Both the position numbers and the translations under genes were made by a program. Source: Bacillus gaemokensis (GTDB taxonomy: Bacteria; Bacillota; Bacilli; Bacillales; Bacillaceae_G). From it: a stretch of 64,000 nt of DNA. How positions within the stretch are numbered: the first letter of the stretch is position 1; every line of letters begins with the position of its first letter. The stretch spans positions 134,497-198,496 of the forward strand of contig NZ_LTAQ01000002.1 of assembly GCF_001590835.1 (NCBI RefSeq), written 5' to 3'. Shown here piece by piece: positions 1-7,925 of this stretch. The notes under the pieces were generated by a model. It made no database searches. It was not told the origin of the DNA and saw only the letters and a list, made by a program, of their open reading frames with translations.

Positions 1-53
1 AGCTCGATTGTTTTCCATTTAATTTCTTCTGAATAAGATTTTCTCGTTCCCAT
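1..53 (-). CDS. IS3-type transposase OrfA, N-terminus only (cut by window edge)
   Basis: An ATG at 53 reads leftward as MGTRKSYSEEIKWKTIEL before the window ends. A strong ribosome binding site (GGAGGTG) lies 8 bases upstream. The opening resembles the start of helix-turn-helix OrfA proteins of IS3-family insertion sequences common in the B. cereus group. That resemblance is recalled, not searched. Only 17 codons are visible, so whether the element is complete cannot be judged. The decayed, repeat-rich DNA to its right fits an insertion hot spot. Confidence 0.5.
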   Translation of the reverse strand, partial: MGTRKSYSEEIKWKTIE

Positions 54-550
54 AAAAGAAACACCTCCGTATATTCGTATTTAAATTAAATACGGTATAA
101 GAGGGGTTTTTTCCTTGTCTTATTTCATTGGGTCACTTCAGAAAACATTAAAGTGCTTTTTTTATTTACTGCTATTTAAAAACCTGAGTGGAATTCTACT
201 ACCTCTTCTGTATCCATCACTTGTCCTATATATCCTTTACTGAAATATAGGCGATTGTGTTATTTGAATTCGCTCCACTTTTAAGCGACTTATTACATCC
301 CTCTAGTAACAACACTAGGAGCAAACATACTAGTTTTTTTATCCTTCATGTTTCTCTCATATACCCATGAAATACCTATTCATTACTTTTAATATTTTCA
401 TATGCATAATTGCATATGTTTTTCTCCTAATTTCTATTTTCTATATTATTAAACGCATATATAATGTTGTTGATGAGATGATTTATTTTGCCTGTTTATA
501 GTGAGAGAAATATCCAACAGAAATACCCCAGAGCGAAAAAAGATTTTTGA
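54..550. other. Non-coding stretch, no gene recognised
   Basis: About 500 bases without a convincing gene on either strand. The only structure seen is a 20-base inverted repeat at 399-418 (CATATGCA, TAAT, TGCATATG), which could be an operator or a decayed element end. The part next to the transposase start should contain the element's terminal repeat and promoter, but I could not identify a matching end. Confidence 0.5.
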
Positions 551-580
551 AAAGGTTCCTAGATAATTAGGAACCTTTTT
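551..580 (+). terminator. Rho-independent terminator-like hairpin
   Basis: AAAGGTTCCTA and its complement TAGGAACCTTT flank a short AT loop and are followed by TTTTGTTTT. No intact gene precedes it on the plus strand, so it may be the leftover end of a lost gene. Confidence 0.55.
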
Positions 581-610
581 GTTTTCTCCACAAAAAAGAT
601 TTTTGACAAC

Positions 611-666
611 TAACTTCTTTCTTTGCTTTCGCTAAATTTTGAGGTACCCGCAAATAGCGGGATAAA
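611..666 (-). repeat. Degenerate bcr1-like repeat
   Basis: Read on the minus strand this begins TTTATCCCGC, then carries CCTCAAAATT.AGCGAAAG.AAAGAA.GTTAG. The element at 28529-28635 has the same order of motifs, but here about 15 bases between them are missing and the far end is lost. The TTTAT border and CCCGC start fit the bcr1 family, mobile intergenic repeats of the B. cereus group (family assignment from memory). Confidence 0.5.
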
Positions 667-684
667 TTACATTGGAGGCTATTT

Positions 685-774
685 ATGAAACTACATGCTC
701 TCTTTGATTTTCTATATTTATTATTTTTAAGTGTGAATGCCCCCTCCTCCTTAACACTCTTACGAGTCGTTTGA
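685..774 (+). CDS. Possible 29-residue peptide
   Basis: A strong Shine-Dalgarno (TTGGAGG) sits 7 bases before an ATG that opens a 29-codon frame, starting MKLHALFDFLYLLFL and ending TLLRVV. The N-terminal half is hydrophobic. The 3' part overlaps an imperfect GCCCC...GGGGC stem. I do not recognise it. It could be a small membrane or leader peptide, or simply the relic of a gene whose body has been lost. It lies in decayed DNA beside a repeat. Confidence 0.28.
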   Translation: MKLHALFDFLYLLFLSVNAPSSLTLLRVV

Positions 775-855
775 AGAAGGGGCTTCCTGTTTCATAGTAG
801 GCTACATCATTATCACTTGTAACAAATCTACAAAAAGAAAATCGCTCCGCACTAG

Positions 856-1033
856 TTAATCATTATTAGTTTTTGCTTCATCCTCTACAGTATGCAAAAG
901 CATATTTCTAACTTCTTCGCTATTTATCGAAGAGTGAATGGCTTGATATAATACTACCTGTTCTCATGTAATCCCTAAGAGGTTTGCGCATTCTGGTCCA
1001 TGCTGTGATATACTATTATACTCTATGGTTCAT
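856..1033 (-). pseudogene. Decayed small gene of unknown function
   Basis: On the minus strand a frame reads HGPECANLLGIT, stop, then EQVVLYQAIHSSINSEEV and on to VEDEAKTNND before a natural stop. The composition is that of a real protein. The TGA sits where TGG (Trp) would fit, and the likely start (MNH, at 1033) is in another frame, so there is at least one nonsense and one frameshift change. Upstream of the frameshift the residues EYNSISQ continue the protein-like frame. I cannot name the family. The intact form would be about 60 residues. Confidence 0.5.
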
Positions 1034-1145
1034 TTTATGAACTAAGGTCAACAAAGTGGCATTCATGGACCAAAATTTTTACTTCAAAGGTGCATTGACT
1101 ACTGCGAAAGCAGATTTACTATATAAAAAGTAACGGAGTGATTAC

Positions 1146-1316
1146 ATGAGTAAAGCTAAAGGTAAAGGCGGAACAGGTAGAGGAACGGGCAGTAAAGGAT
1201 GGACTCGCTGGAAAGCTAGCGCTAAGAAAAAAAAGAACGCCAAACCTTATACGAGTAAAGGTGTAAAAAAAGCAAGTGGCGCAAAAGATACCAGCAGTAA
1301 TCAAGAGAAAAATTAA
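1146..1316 (+). CDS. Small Lys/Gly-rich protein, DUF3934-like
   Basis: A 56-residue basic protein starting MSKAKGKGGTGRGTGSKGW. The ATG follows CGGAGTG at proper spacing. It has a glycine-lysine-rich head, a WTRW centre and a KKKK run, with no membrane segment. It resembles the small basic DUF3934 proteins of Bacillus (recalled); function unknown, possibly nucleic-acid associated given its charge. It is monocistronic and followed by a long perfect terminator hairpin. The lipoprotein gene downstream has its own ribosome binding site 230 bases away. Confidence 0.72.
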   Translation: MSKAKGKGGTGRGTGSKGWTRWKASAKKKKNAKPYTSKGVKKASGAKDTSSNQEKN

Positions 1317-1359
1317 ACGCTTATTCATAAGGCTTACTGCCGGCGAATAACAGGGTAAT

Positions 1360-1403
1360 ATCTAAAATAAACAGCTAGCTCATGCTAGCTGTTTATTTTA
1401 GAT
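1360..1403. terminator. Perfect 20-bp inverted repeat, terminator
   Basis: Two perfectly complementary 20-base arms with a 4-base TCAT loop. The outer part is TAAAATAAA/TTTATTTTA, so it supplies a U-rich tail in either direction. It follows the small basic protein gene. Confidence 0.8.
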
Positions 1404-1558
1404 AGAAGGATTTCTAATACTATATCCCCCCTATCTCTTATACTTTCCATCCATCCCCTTCCAAAAGAAGATTCCCCTCATTTTCTCCAAATGATATGAT
1501 GAACAAGGGTAAATAAACAGTAGTGTTATTACACAATACATAATAGAAGGTGATCGTT

Positions 1559-2644
1559 ATGCGAAAATATGCAGCAATTGCTTTATGTACGTCTGCCATT
1601 CTAGCAGGCTGTAATACTAGCAATGCAAGTAATGAACCTAAAAAAGAGAAAACGGTTCAAGACCAAGCTAAAAAACAAGAAAAAAAGGTAGAATCACAAG
1701 GCAAGATATCTTGGAATCCAATTACACATGAATCTACAAACACGTCTATTCATATGACAGATTTAAAAGACTCTTTAACTGAGGTACAATATGCAATTTG
1801 GCGAACAGCTGATGGAAAAGAAAGTGCGAAATCATTTTCATCCAAAGAAAAAGATAATCAGTTTACAATACCTTTTGATATAAAAGAATTTGAAGGAAAA
1901 CGCGGTGAATATCAAATTGAAACGTCGGGTATAAAAGAAGATGGAAAAAGCATTCCTCTCACAAAATCTACTATCACGTTTCAACAGCATGTTCCTGTCC
2001 TTATGTATCACGCAATTGATGATTATCACGGGCAAGGAATTCAAGATTTATTTGTATCTCCCGCTAACTTTGAATCACAAATGAAGTATTTAAAAGAAAA
2101 CGGCTATACATTGCTAACGTTTGAACGCTGGGGCGATATAAATAAAGTAAATAAACCGATTTTTGTTACGTTTGATGATGGTATGAAAAATAATATGAAT
2201 GCATTTCGTATTTTACAAAAGTTAAAAGATGATACCTTTAAACCAACAGCAACTGAATATATGATTGTCGCTAATGTTGATGTAGAAGGTGCTTTATCAA
2301 CTGTGGAAATAAAAGAAATGGTTGATTCTGGTATCTTCTCCGTGCAATCTCATACTGCAACACATGCTGATTTACCGAAAATCGCAAATTATGAAGAAGA
2401 ATTGAAAGGCTCAAAAGAAAAGCTTGAAAAGATTACAGGAAAACCTGTTATTGCAATCGCATATCCATTCGGTCATGTAGATAATAAAGTCGTAGCTGAG
2501 ACGAAAAAATATTATCAATTTGCAACTACAACAAAGCCAGGACAGTTTATTACAAAGGGAGAACCAGACGAACTGTTAAAAATGAAGCGTGTTCGTATGC
2601 ACAACACAACAACAGTTGAACAGTTCGCTCTTTCTATTAAATAA
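1559..2644 (+). CDS. Lipoprotein polysaccharide deacetylase (NodB/CE4 family)
   Basis: A 361-residue exported lipoprotein. The signal peptide ends in the lipobox LAGC near residue 18 and is followed by a charged linker. The first ~140 residues form an N-terminal domain. A NodB deacetylase domain follows with HVPVLMYH, the metal-site motif VTFDDG, SHTATH and AYPFGH, all in the expected order. Such enzymes remove acetyl groups from peptidoglycan or wall polysaccharide outside the membrane. The ATG at 1559 is preferred over GTG at 1550 because AGAAGG is correctly spaced. It resembles the paired B. anthracis lipoproteins BA0330/BA0331 (recalled); only one copy is seen here, and decayed DNA lies upstream. 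Confidence 0.9.
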   Translation: MRKYAAIALCTSAILAGCNTSNASNEPKKEKTVQDQAKKQEKKVESQGKISWNPITHESTNTSIHMTDLKDSLTEVQYAIWRTADGKESAKSFSSKEKDNQFTIPFDIKEFEGKRGEYQIETSGIKEDGKSIPLTKSTITFQQHVPVLMYHAIDDYHGQGIQDLFVSPANFESQMKYLKENGYTLLTFERWGDINKVNKPIFVTFDDGMKNNMNAFRILQKLKDDTFKPTATEYMIVANVDVEGALSTVEIKEMVDSGIFSVQSHTATHADLPKIANYEEELKGSKEKLEKITGKPVIAIAYPFGHVDNKVVAETKKYYQFATTTKPGQFITKGEPDELLKMKRVRMHNTTTVEQFALSIK

Positions 2645-2651
2645 GTAAAAA

Positions 2652-2679
2652 ATGGAGCTCTGTCGCAAGCGAGCTCTAT
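2652..2679 (+). terminator. Terminator after deacetylase
   Basis: GAGCTC ... GAGCTC stem around TGTCGCAAGC, followed by TATTTATATTTTTT, starting 8 bases after the deacetylase stop codon. Confidence 0.75.
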
Positions 2680-2745
2680 TTATATTTTTTAAATTTTCTT
2701 GTATTATGTATATAAGAAATTTTTCGAATAAAGGAGACTATACAT

Positions 2746-3975
2746 ATGTCATTTGAACAGAACTTAGAAAAGTATGCTGCTCTTGCAGTAAATGTTGGTG
2801 TTAACATTCAGCCCGGCCAAACGTTATCTATCAATGCACCACTTGAAGCTGCTCCATTCGTACGTCTTGTTACAGAAAAAGCCTACAAATCTGGCGCAAA
2901 ACATGTATATGTAGACTGGAATGATGAAATACTAACACGTTTAAAATTTGATTTTGCTCCAGAAGAAGCATTTTCTGAATTTCCTGCTTGGAAGGCACAT
3001 GCACGTGAAGAATTAGCAAAAGAGAGCGCAGCGTTTATATCTATCTATGCAGAAAATCCAGATTTATTAAAAGGCGTAGATTCCAAAAAAATTGCAACTG
3101 CTCATAAAGTTGCTGGCGAAGCGATGAAAGTATATCGTGATTATGTACAAGCGGATAAAGTAAGTTGGTGTGTAATCTCTGTTCCTACAAAAGAATGGGC
3201 TGCGAAAGTATTCCCTGATGTAGCACCAGGAGAGCAGGAAGAAAAGCTATGGGATGCGATTTTCCAAGCAACTCGGGCAAATCTAGAAAACCCTGTTGAA
3301 GCATGGAAAAAACATGATGAAACATTACATAAAAAAGTAGACTACTTAAATGAAAAACATTATAAAGCTCTTCACTATACAGGTCCTGGGACAGATTTAA
3401 CAATTGAACTTCCGGAAAAACATGTATGGGCTGGTGCTGGCAGCTTAAATGAAAAGAATGTACCATTTATGGCTAACATTCCGACAGAAGAAGTCTTTAC
3501 AATGCCATTAAAAACAGGTGTAAACGGGCAAGTTTCAAGTACGAAGCCGTTAGTATTTGCAGGTAACATCATTGATAATTTTACCCTCACATTTGAAAAT
3601 GGACGCATTGTTGACTATAAAGCTGACGTTGGTGAAGAAGCTTTAAAACATTTAGTAGAAACAGATGAGGGGTCACATTTCTTAGGAGAAGTTGCATTGG
3701 TACCTCACGATTCACCAATTTCTAACACAAACATTTTGTTCTATAATACACTATTCGATGAAAATGCTTCTTGCCATTTAGCAATTGGAAATGCTTATGC
3801 ATTTAACTTAGATGGCGGAAAAACAATGACAAAAGAAGAGCTTTCAGAAAACGGAGCAAACTCTAGTATTACACATGAAGACTTTATGATTGGTTCTGCT
3901 GAGCTTGATATTGACGGTATTACAGCTGATGGAACACATGAACCGATTTTCCGCAAAGGTAATTGGGCATTCTAA
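2746..3975 (+). CDS. ampS: Aminopeptidase, M29 family (AmpS-like)
   Basis: A 409-residue cytoplasmic metallopeptidase of the thermophilic aminopeptidase (M29) family, removing N-terminal residues from peptides. Family features visible: N-terminal EQNLEKYAALAVNVGVNIQPG, the LHYTGPGTDLTIELP segment, MANIPTEEVFT carrying a metal-ligand Glu, and the C-terminal LAIGNAY, IHEDF-like (THEDFMIGSAELDIDG) and ITADG.HEPIFRKGNWAF. Length matches the family. The start follows AAGGAGA with good spacing. Flanking terminators on both sides indicate a single-gene unit. Confidence 0.93.
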   Translation: MSFEQNLEKYAALAVNVGVNIQPGQTLSINAPLEAAPFVRLVTEKAYKSGAKHVYVDWNDEILTRLKFDFAPEEAFSEFPAWKAHAREELAKESAAFISIYAENPDLLKGVDSKKIATAHKVAGEAMKVYRDYVQADKVSWCVISVPTKEWAAKVFPDVAPGEQEEKLWDAIFQATRANLENPVEAWKKHDETLHKKVDYLNEKHYKALHYTGPGTDLTIELPEKHVWAGAGSLNEKNVPFMANIPTEEVFTMPLKTGVNGQVSSTKPLVFAGNIIDNFTLTFENGRIVDYKADVGEEALKHLVETDEGSHFLGEVALVPHDSPISNTNILFYNTLFDENASCHLAIGNAYAFNLDGGKTMTKEELSENGANSSITHEDFMIGSAELDIDGITADGTHEPIFRKGNWAF

Positions 3976-3990
3976 GAATATAAATCATTT

Positions 3991-4029
3991 AATGAAAAGA
4001 GCCGTTTTTAGAAAACAGCTCTTTTCATT
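3991..4029 (+). terminator. Terminator after ampS
   Basis: AATGAAAAGAGC and GCTCTTTTCATT arms close a 15-base loop, 15 bases after the ampS stop. Confidence 0.82.
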
Positions 4030-4084
4030 TGTAAACATATATTCCACTCGCCTAAACACATGCAATATTGCATACGAAAAAGCA

Positions 4085-4113
4085 TTGCGAACGTTATGCC
4101 TCCTTACTATAAT
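4085..4113 (+). promoter_or_regulatory. SigA-type promoter of the 26-aa peptide gene
   Basis: TTGCGA, exactly 17 bases, then TATAAT. It lies 52 bases before the peptide's ATG and shortly after the ampS terminator, so the peptide has its own promoter. Confidence 0.7.
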
Positions 4114-4164
4114 CAATGTAACAAAGTTTTTATTATAATATTCAAAACAAGAGGAGGAGTTTTC

Positions 4165-4245
4165 ATGACAACAGCAATTGCAATTTTAACATTCATCGGT
4201 AAAGTGATTCCATTAGTAACGGATTTATTGAAGTCTCTTTCGTAA
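4165..4245 (+). CDS. 26-residue amphipathic peptide (PSM- or bacteriocin-like)
   Basis: A very short gene with strong expression signals: AGGAGGAG Shine-Dalgarno, ATG at 4165, a consensus SigA promoter upstream and a strong terminator downstream. The peptide begins MTTAIAILTFIGK and ends DLLKSLS. Polar residues at about 9, 12/13, 16, 19/20, 23/24 form one face of a helix and the rest is Ile/Leu/Val/Ala/Phe. Net charge is near +1, there is no signal peptide and no cysteine. This is the pattern of phenol-soluble-modulin-type toxins and leaderless bacteriocins. A type I toxin is an alternative. No immunity or transport gene is adjacent. Family unknown. Confidence 0.6.
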   Translation: MTTAIAILTFIGKVIPLVTDLLKSLS

Positions 4246-4279
4246 AATCATTCTGCTATACTAATTTATTATTACATAG

Positions 4280-4320
4280 TAAAAAGGATTGTTTTTCATT
4301 TTGAAAAACAATCCTTTTTT
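4280..4320 (+). terminator. Strong terminator after peptide gene
   Basis: AAAAAGGATTGTTTTTC pairs with GAAAAACAATCCTTTTTT around ATTTT, beginning 35 bases after the peptide stop. Confidence 0.85.
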
Positions 4321-4345
4321 ATCTCACATGAATGAGTAGTAAAAC

Positions 4346-4365
4346 TCCCTCCAACATTGGAGGGA
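4346..4365 (-). terminator. Possible terminator of SMR gene
   Basis: CCCTCCAA/TTGGAGGG stem; on the minus strand it is followed by AGTTTTACT. It lies downstream of the SMR gene. Confidence 0.5.
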
Positions 4366-4397
4366 AAATAAAAAATTAGCGATGGCTAACCATTATT

Positions 4398-4721
4398 TCA
4401 AGATGCCGATGACACTTTCAATCCAATTACACCTAGGACAATAAAAAGGATGCAGAATGCTTGAAATAAGCTAATATGCTCCTTAAAAAAGTATACGCTA
4501 ATAACTGTAATAAATAGTGTCCCTAAACCAGACCAGATTGCATACGCAATGCTCAAATGAATCTTTTTCACAACAATGGCAAATACGCTAAAACAAATAC
4601 CATAAAACACGAAAATTAGTACACTAGGAACAAGTTTTGTTAAACCATTGGATAACTTCATCGCGACAGTTCCAGCAACTTCAAACACAATCGTTACAAG
4701 CAATAATAACCAATATACCAT
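4398..4721 (-). CDS. Small multidrug resistance (SMR) transporter
   Basis: A 107-residue, four-helix membrane protein. The SMR hallmark Glu14 in helix 1 (VFEVAGT), Tyr60 and Trp63 (YAIWSGLGT), and GVIGLK in helix 4 are all present. Such proteins work as dimers exchanging protons for cationic compounds (EmrE type) or guanidinium (Gdx/SugE type). Sequence alone does not decide between the two here. It lies alone between gabD and the peptide gene, both separated by non-coding DNA. There is no partner SMR subunit next to it, so it is presumably a homodimer. Confidence 0.88.
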   Translation of the reverse strand: MVYWLLLLVTIVFEVAGTVAMKLSNGLTKLVPSVLIFVFYGICFSVFAIVVKKIHLSIAYAIWSGLGTLFITVISVYFFKEHISLFQAFCILFIVLGVIGLKVSSAS

Positions 4722-4797
4722 CTAAATCTCCTTATCTTTTAGCTTATAGAGATTTTAGTATACTATTTTTATTTTCTTCTAAACAAGATTCCCTTTA

Positions 4798-6249
4798 TTA
4801 TAATCCTAATGAAATATATTTAATTTCTAAATATTCCTCAATTCCAAAGTGGCCGCCTTCACGGCCAATCCCACTTTCTTTATATCCACCAAATGGCGCT
4901 TGTGCAACTGATGGAAGTCCATCATTTAAGCCAATAATTCCATATTCTAATGCTTCACTAATTTGAAATGCCCGGCTAATGTCTTTTGTAAATACATATG
5001 CCGCTAAACCATATGGTGTATGATTTGCACGTTCAATTACTTCTTCTACAGTTTCAAATTTTGCAACAGGTGCAACTGGCCCGAATGTCTCCTCATTCAT
5101 GCATAACATTGTATCATTTGCTCCTCCAATTACAGTTGGCTCCATAAAATGACCATTTAATTCTGTAATTTTTTGACCTCCGTACAAGACTTCCCCGCCT
5201 TTTTGGATTGCATCTTCAATATGCTCTTGTACTTTCTCTACAGCTACGCTATCAATAAGCGGCCCTACAGTCGTACCTTCTCCAAATCCATCCCCTACCT
5301 TGAGCCCAGCAACTGCTTTTTGAAACTTCTCGACAAACTCTCCATACACCGCCTCTTGTACAAATACTCGATTTGTACATATACATGTTTGACCGGCATT
5401 ACGGAATTTCGAACCAATTACTGCTTCTACAGCTTTTTCTAAATCTGCATCGTTCATCACAATAAATGGAGCATGCCCTCCTAGTTCAAGCGAAACTTTT
5501 TTCATTGTTTGCGCAGCACTGCACATTAATTCTTTTCCAATTTCAGTCGATCCTGTAAATGAAACCTTTCTTACACGCCCATCAGCCATCCACGTGTCAG
5601 CGATTGCCTTTGCACTACCTGTTACAATGTTTAAAACACCTTTTGGAATATCAGCCTCATGTGCTAGCTCAGCTAATTTCAATGCTGTTAGCGGCGTTTG
5701 GCTTGCCGGCTTCACAACTGCTGTACAACCTGCTGCAAGTGCTGGTGCTACTTTTCTTGTAATCATGGCAGCTGGAAAATTCCATGGTGTAATAGCTGCA
5801 ATTACTCCAACTGGCTGTTTCGTCACTAAAATTCGTTTATCTGGGTGAGAAGCTGGAATCATCTCACCATATATTCGCTTTCCTTCTTCCGCATACCATT
5901 CTACAAAACTATTTGCATAGTTTACTTCACCAAGTGCTTCTGCAAATGGCTTTCCTTGTTCTTTTGTCATAATTGCTGCAATCTCTTCTTTATTTTCATC
6001 AATTAATACAAACCACTTTTTCAGCTTTTGTGCACGGTCAGCCGCAGTTAACTTTGACCATGATTTAAAAGCCTCGTGCGCAGCATCTACCGCTTGCTTT
6101 GCCTCAGTAATCCCGCCCTTGGGAACAGTCGCAAATACTTCCTGCGTTGCTGGATTATTAATTTCAATTTTGTCCTGTAGTTGCACCCATTCCCCATTTA
6201 TATACATCGCCTTTTGATTTAAGTTAACATACGTCGCTTTTTTATCCAC
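4798..6249 (-). CDS. gabD: Succinate-semialdehyde dehydrogenase
   Basis: A 483-residue aldehyde dehydrogenase that oxidises succinate semialdehyde to succinate, the last step of the GABA shunt. Visible motifs: PWNFP near 155-159, FTGSTEIGK near 231, catalytic-base segment LELGGHAP near 254-261, and the nucleophile in GQTCICTNR (Cys289), with a second Cys two residues later as in redox-sensitive SSADHs. Translation starts at GTG 6249 behind AAGGAGG and overlaps the end of gabR by 8 bases, implying coupled translation. It forms a gabR-gabD operon. Confidence 0.93.
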   Translation of the reverse strand: MDKKATYVNLNQKAMYINGEWVQLQDKIEINNPATQEVFATVPKGGITEAKQAVDAAHEAFKSWSKLTAADRAQKLKKWFVLIDENKEEIAAIMTKEQGKPFAEALGEVNYANSFVEWYAEEGKRIYGEMIPASHPDKRILVTKQPVGVIAAITPWNFPAAMITRKVAPALAAGCTAVVKPASQTPLTALKLAELAHEADIPKGVLNIVTGSAKAIADTWMADGRVRKVSFTGSTEIGKELMCSAAQTMKKVSLELGGHAPFIVMNDADLEKAVEAVIGSKFRNAGQTCICTNRVFVQEAVYGEFVEKFQKAVAGLKVGDGFGEGTTVGPLIDSVAVEKVQEHIEDAIQKGGEVLYGGQKITELNGHFMEPTVIGGANDTMLCMNEETFGPVAPVAKFETVEEVIERANHTPYGLAAYVFTKDISRAFQISEALEYGIIGLNDGLPSVAQAPFGGYKESGIGREGGHFGIEEYLEIKYISLGL

Positions 6250-7609
6250 TACTTTCTTCCTCCTTTATAAATTTATTAATTTTCCTAGTTGCTGCAGATT
6301 GGCTTATTTTCAAAAACTCTGCTACTTTGTAACTAGATCCATATGTTTTATACGCTTTAAGAATAATATTCTTTTCTACCTCTTCCAGCATTTTGTAGAG
6401 GCTTTGCCCTGATTGTTCAACTGTTGATTTCTGCATAGATAATGGTAAATCTTCTATTGTCACAATATCATCTGCAGTAATTACAATTCTTTCAATCACA
6501 TTTTCTATTTCTCTATTATTCCCTTCCCAAGGATATCCCGTGAACATTTGCAACGTACTAGGAGCCAATTTTACATCTCGCCCATACTTTTCATTAAAGT
6601 GGTGTAAGTAATAATAGACTAAAGGTAAAATATCTTCTGTTCTTTCCCGAAGCGGTGGAATCTGAATAGGAATTACATTTAAACGATAATATAAGTCTTT
6701 TCGGAATGTTCCTTGTTTCACCATTTCAGCTAAATCTCTATTCGTCGCAGCTACAATACGAACATCTACCTTTTTAAGGTCTCTTCCCCCTACTGGGCGA
6801 AATGTTTTTTCCTGTAATACTTGCAGGAGTTTCGCTTGAATTTCAAGTGGCATTTCGCCAATCTCATCTAAGAAAAGAGTACCCTTATGAGCTAGCTCTA
6901 AAATCCCTTTTTTCCCTTCACGATTTGCACCTGTAAATGAACCACCTGAATAGCCAAACAGTTCTGATTCAATTAGATTGGTCGGTAATGCCGCACAATT
7001 AATTTCATAAAACATTTCATTTTTACGATGACTCACTTCATGCAAATGACGTACTAATCTACTTTTCCCAACCCCAGTCTCACCTAAAATAAGAACAGTA
7101 CTATCTACCGCGGAAACTTTTTTGATTGTTACGACTATTTTCTGCATAGCTACACTTTTAAAAATAAGCCCTTCATGTTCATACGTTTCTCTTAACTCTT
7201 TTTTATATGTCTTTAACTGATTATCCATCTCCTCTACCTTTTTTCGTAATTGATAGAGTTCAGTGAGATCACGTGAATAACTTATCACTCTTCGTAAATT
7301 TCCTTGTTCATCAAACACAGGTCTTGTACGAACATGCAAATATTCTCCAGATTTTGTTGTTTGAACAAGTTCTATTGGTTTTTTCTTCTCAATTACTTCC
7401 AGCGTTGCAGACGGATAAAAAACTCCTTCTTTTTGTAACTCTTTTACATGCTTACCAACGAGTTCTTCAGCAGATAACTGATAGTGTCTTTCGCATGTAC
7501 TATTTACACGGACAACCGTCCCTTTCTCATCCGTAACAAAAATCTCATCAAATGCATATTCAAATACATCTTTTAAATCCATGAATGCTCGTTCCTTTTC
7601 TGCAACCAT
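6242..7609 (-). CDS. gabR: Sigma-54-dependent GABA regulator, PAS + AAA+ + Fis HTH
   Basis: A 455-residue bacterial enhancer-binding protein. A PAS sensor (about 10-115) is followed by a short coiled coil, an AAA+ domain with Walker A GETGVGKS (~176-183) and Walker B TLFLDE, and a C-terminal Fis-type helix. The sigma-54 contact loop reads GSFTGA instead of the usual GAFTGA. I chose ATG 7609 because GGGGAG lies 8 bases upstream; GTG 7618 is the alternative. It is cotranscribed with gabD and faces the sigma-54 promoter of gabT. In B. thuringiensis the gab cluster is reported to be sigma-54/GabR dependent (recalled), which this arrangement matches. Confidence 0.9.
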   Translation of the reverse strand: MVAEKERAFMDLKDVFEYAFDEIFVTDEKGTVVRVNSTCERHYQLSAEELVGKHVKELQKEGVFYPSATLEVIEKKKPIELVQTTKSGEYLHVRTRPVFDEQGNLRRVISYSRDLTELYQLRKKVEEMDNQLKTYKKELRETYEHEGLIFKSVAMQKIVVTIKKVSAVDSTVLILGETGVGKSRLVRHLHEVSHRKNEMFYEINCAALPTNLIESELFGYSGGSFTGANREGKKGILELAHKGTLFLDEIGEMPLEIQAKLLQVLQEKTFRPVGGRDLKKVDVRIVAATNRDLAEMVKQGTFRKDLYYRLNVIPIQIPPLRERTEDILPLVYYYLHHFNEKYGRDVKLAPSTLQMFTGYPWEGNNREIENVIERIVITADDIVTIEDLPLSMQKSTVEQSGQSLYKMLEEVEKNIILKAYKTYGSSYKVAEFLKISQSAATRKINKFIKEEESSG

Positions 7610-7925
7610 TTCAGCCACTCCCCAAATTAAACTCCTTTACTTACATTTCATTATAAATTGAAATGATAACTTAAGGGAATTTTCTGTATTTTTAATGAAG
7701 TAAACTAGAATGGTTACAAATATGTTATATATATATCCATTTTTATTTTCCAACATATAAGTCGCTGCTGTGAAGGAGAAAAGGTGACTTGCACTCGTTT
7801 TCTCTCTTTGTTTTAACTTTGCATGGGGCTAAAAAAAGCCCTGACCGCTTCTATCCATGAACGGATTCTCTCTACCACCTAAAAAGCAAGGTTTTATTTT
7901 GGTTTTTCAATTTATATTCTATTAT
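7610..7925. other. gabT-gabR intergenic region
   Basis: About 315 bases containing the end of the gabT transcript and the promoter region of gabR-gabD. A weak GGGCT/AGCCC hairpin at 7826-7841 could end gabT transcription. No gene is seen and I found no convincing -24/-12 element here, which suggests gabRD is read from a different promoter than gabT. Confidence 0.45.

Noticed and set aside
1119-1328. 69-codon minus-strand frame
   Set aside because: Antisense to the well-signalled small basic protein at 1146-1316, with no RBS; a shadow of its Lys-rich codons.
3890-4138. 82-codon plus-strand frame at the end of ampS
   Set aside because: Overlaps ampS in another frame and passes through its terminator.
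4060-4164. N-terminal extension of the 26-residue peptide
   Set aside because: The upstream part of the frame crosses the promoter (-10 at 4108-4113) and lacks an RBS. The strong AGGAGGAG site fixes the start at 4165.
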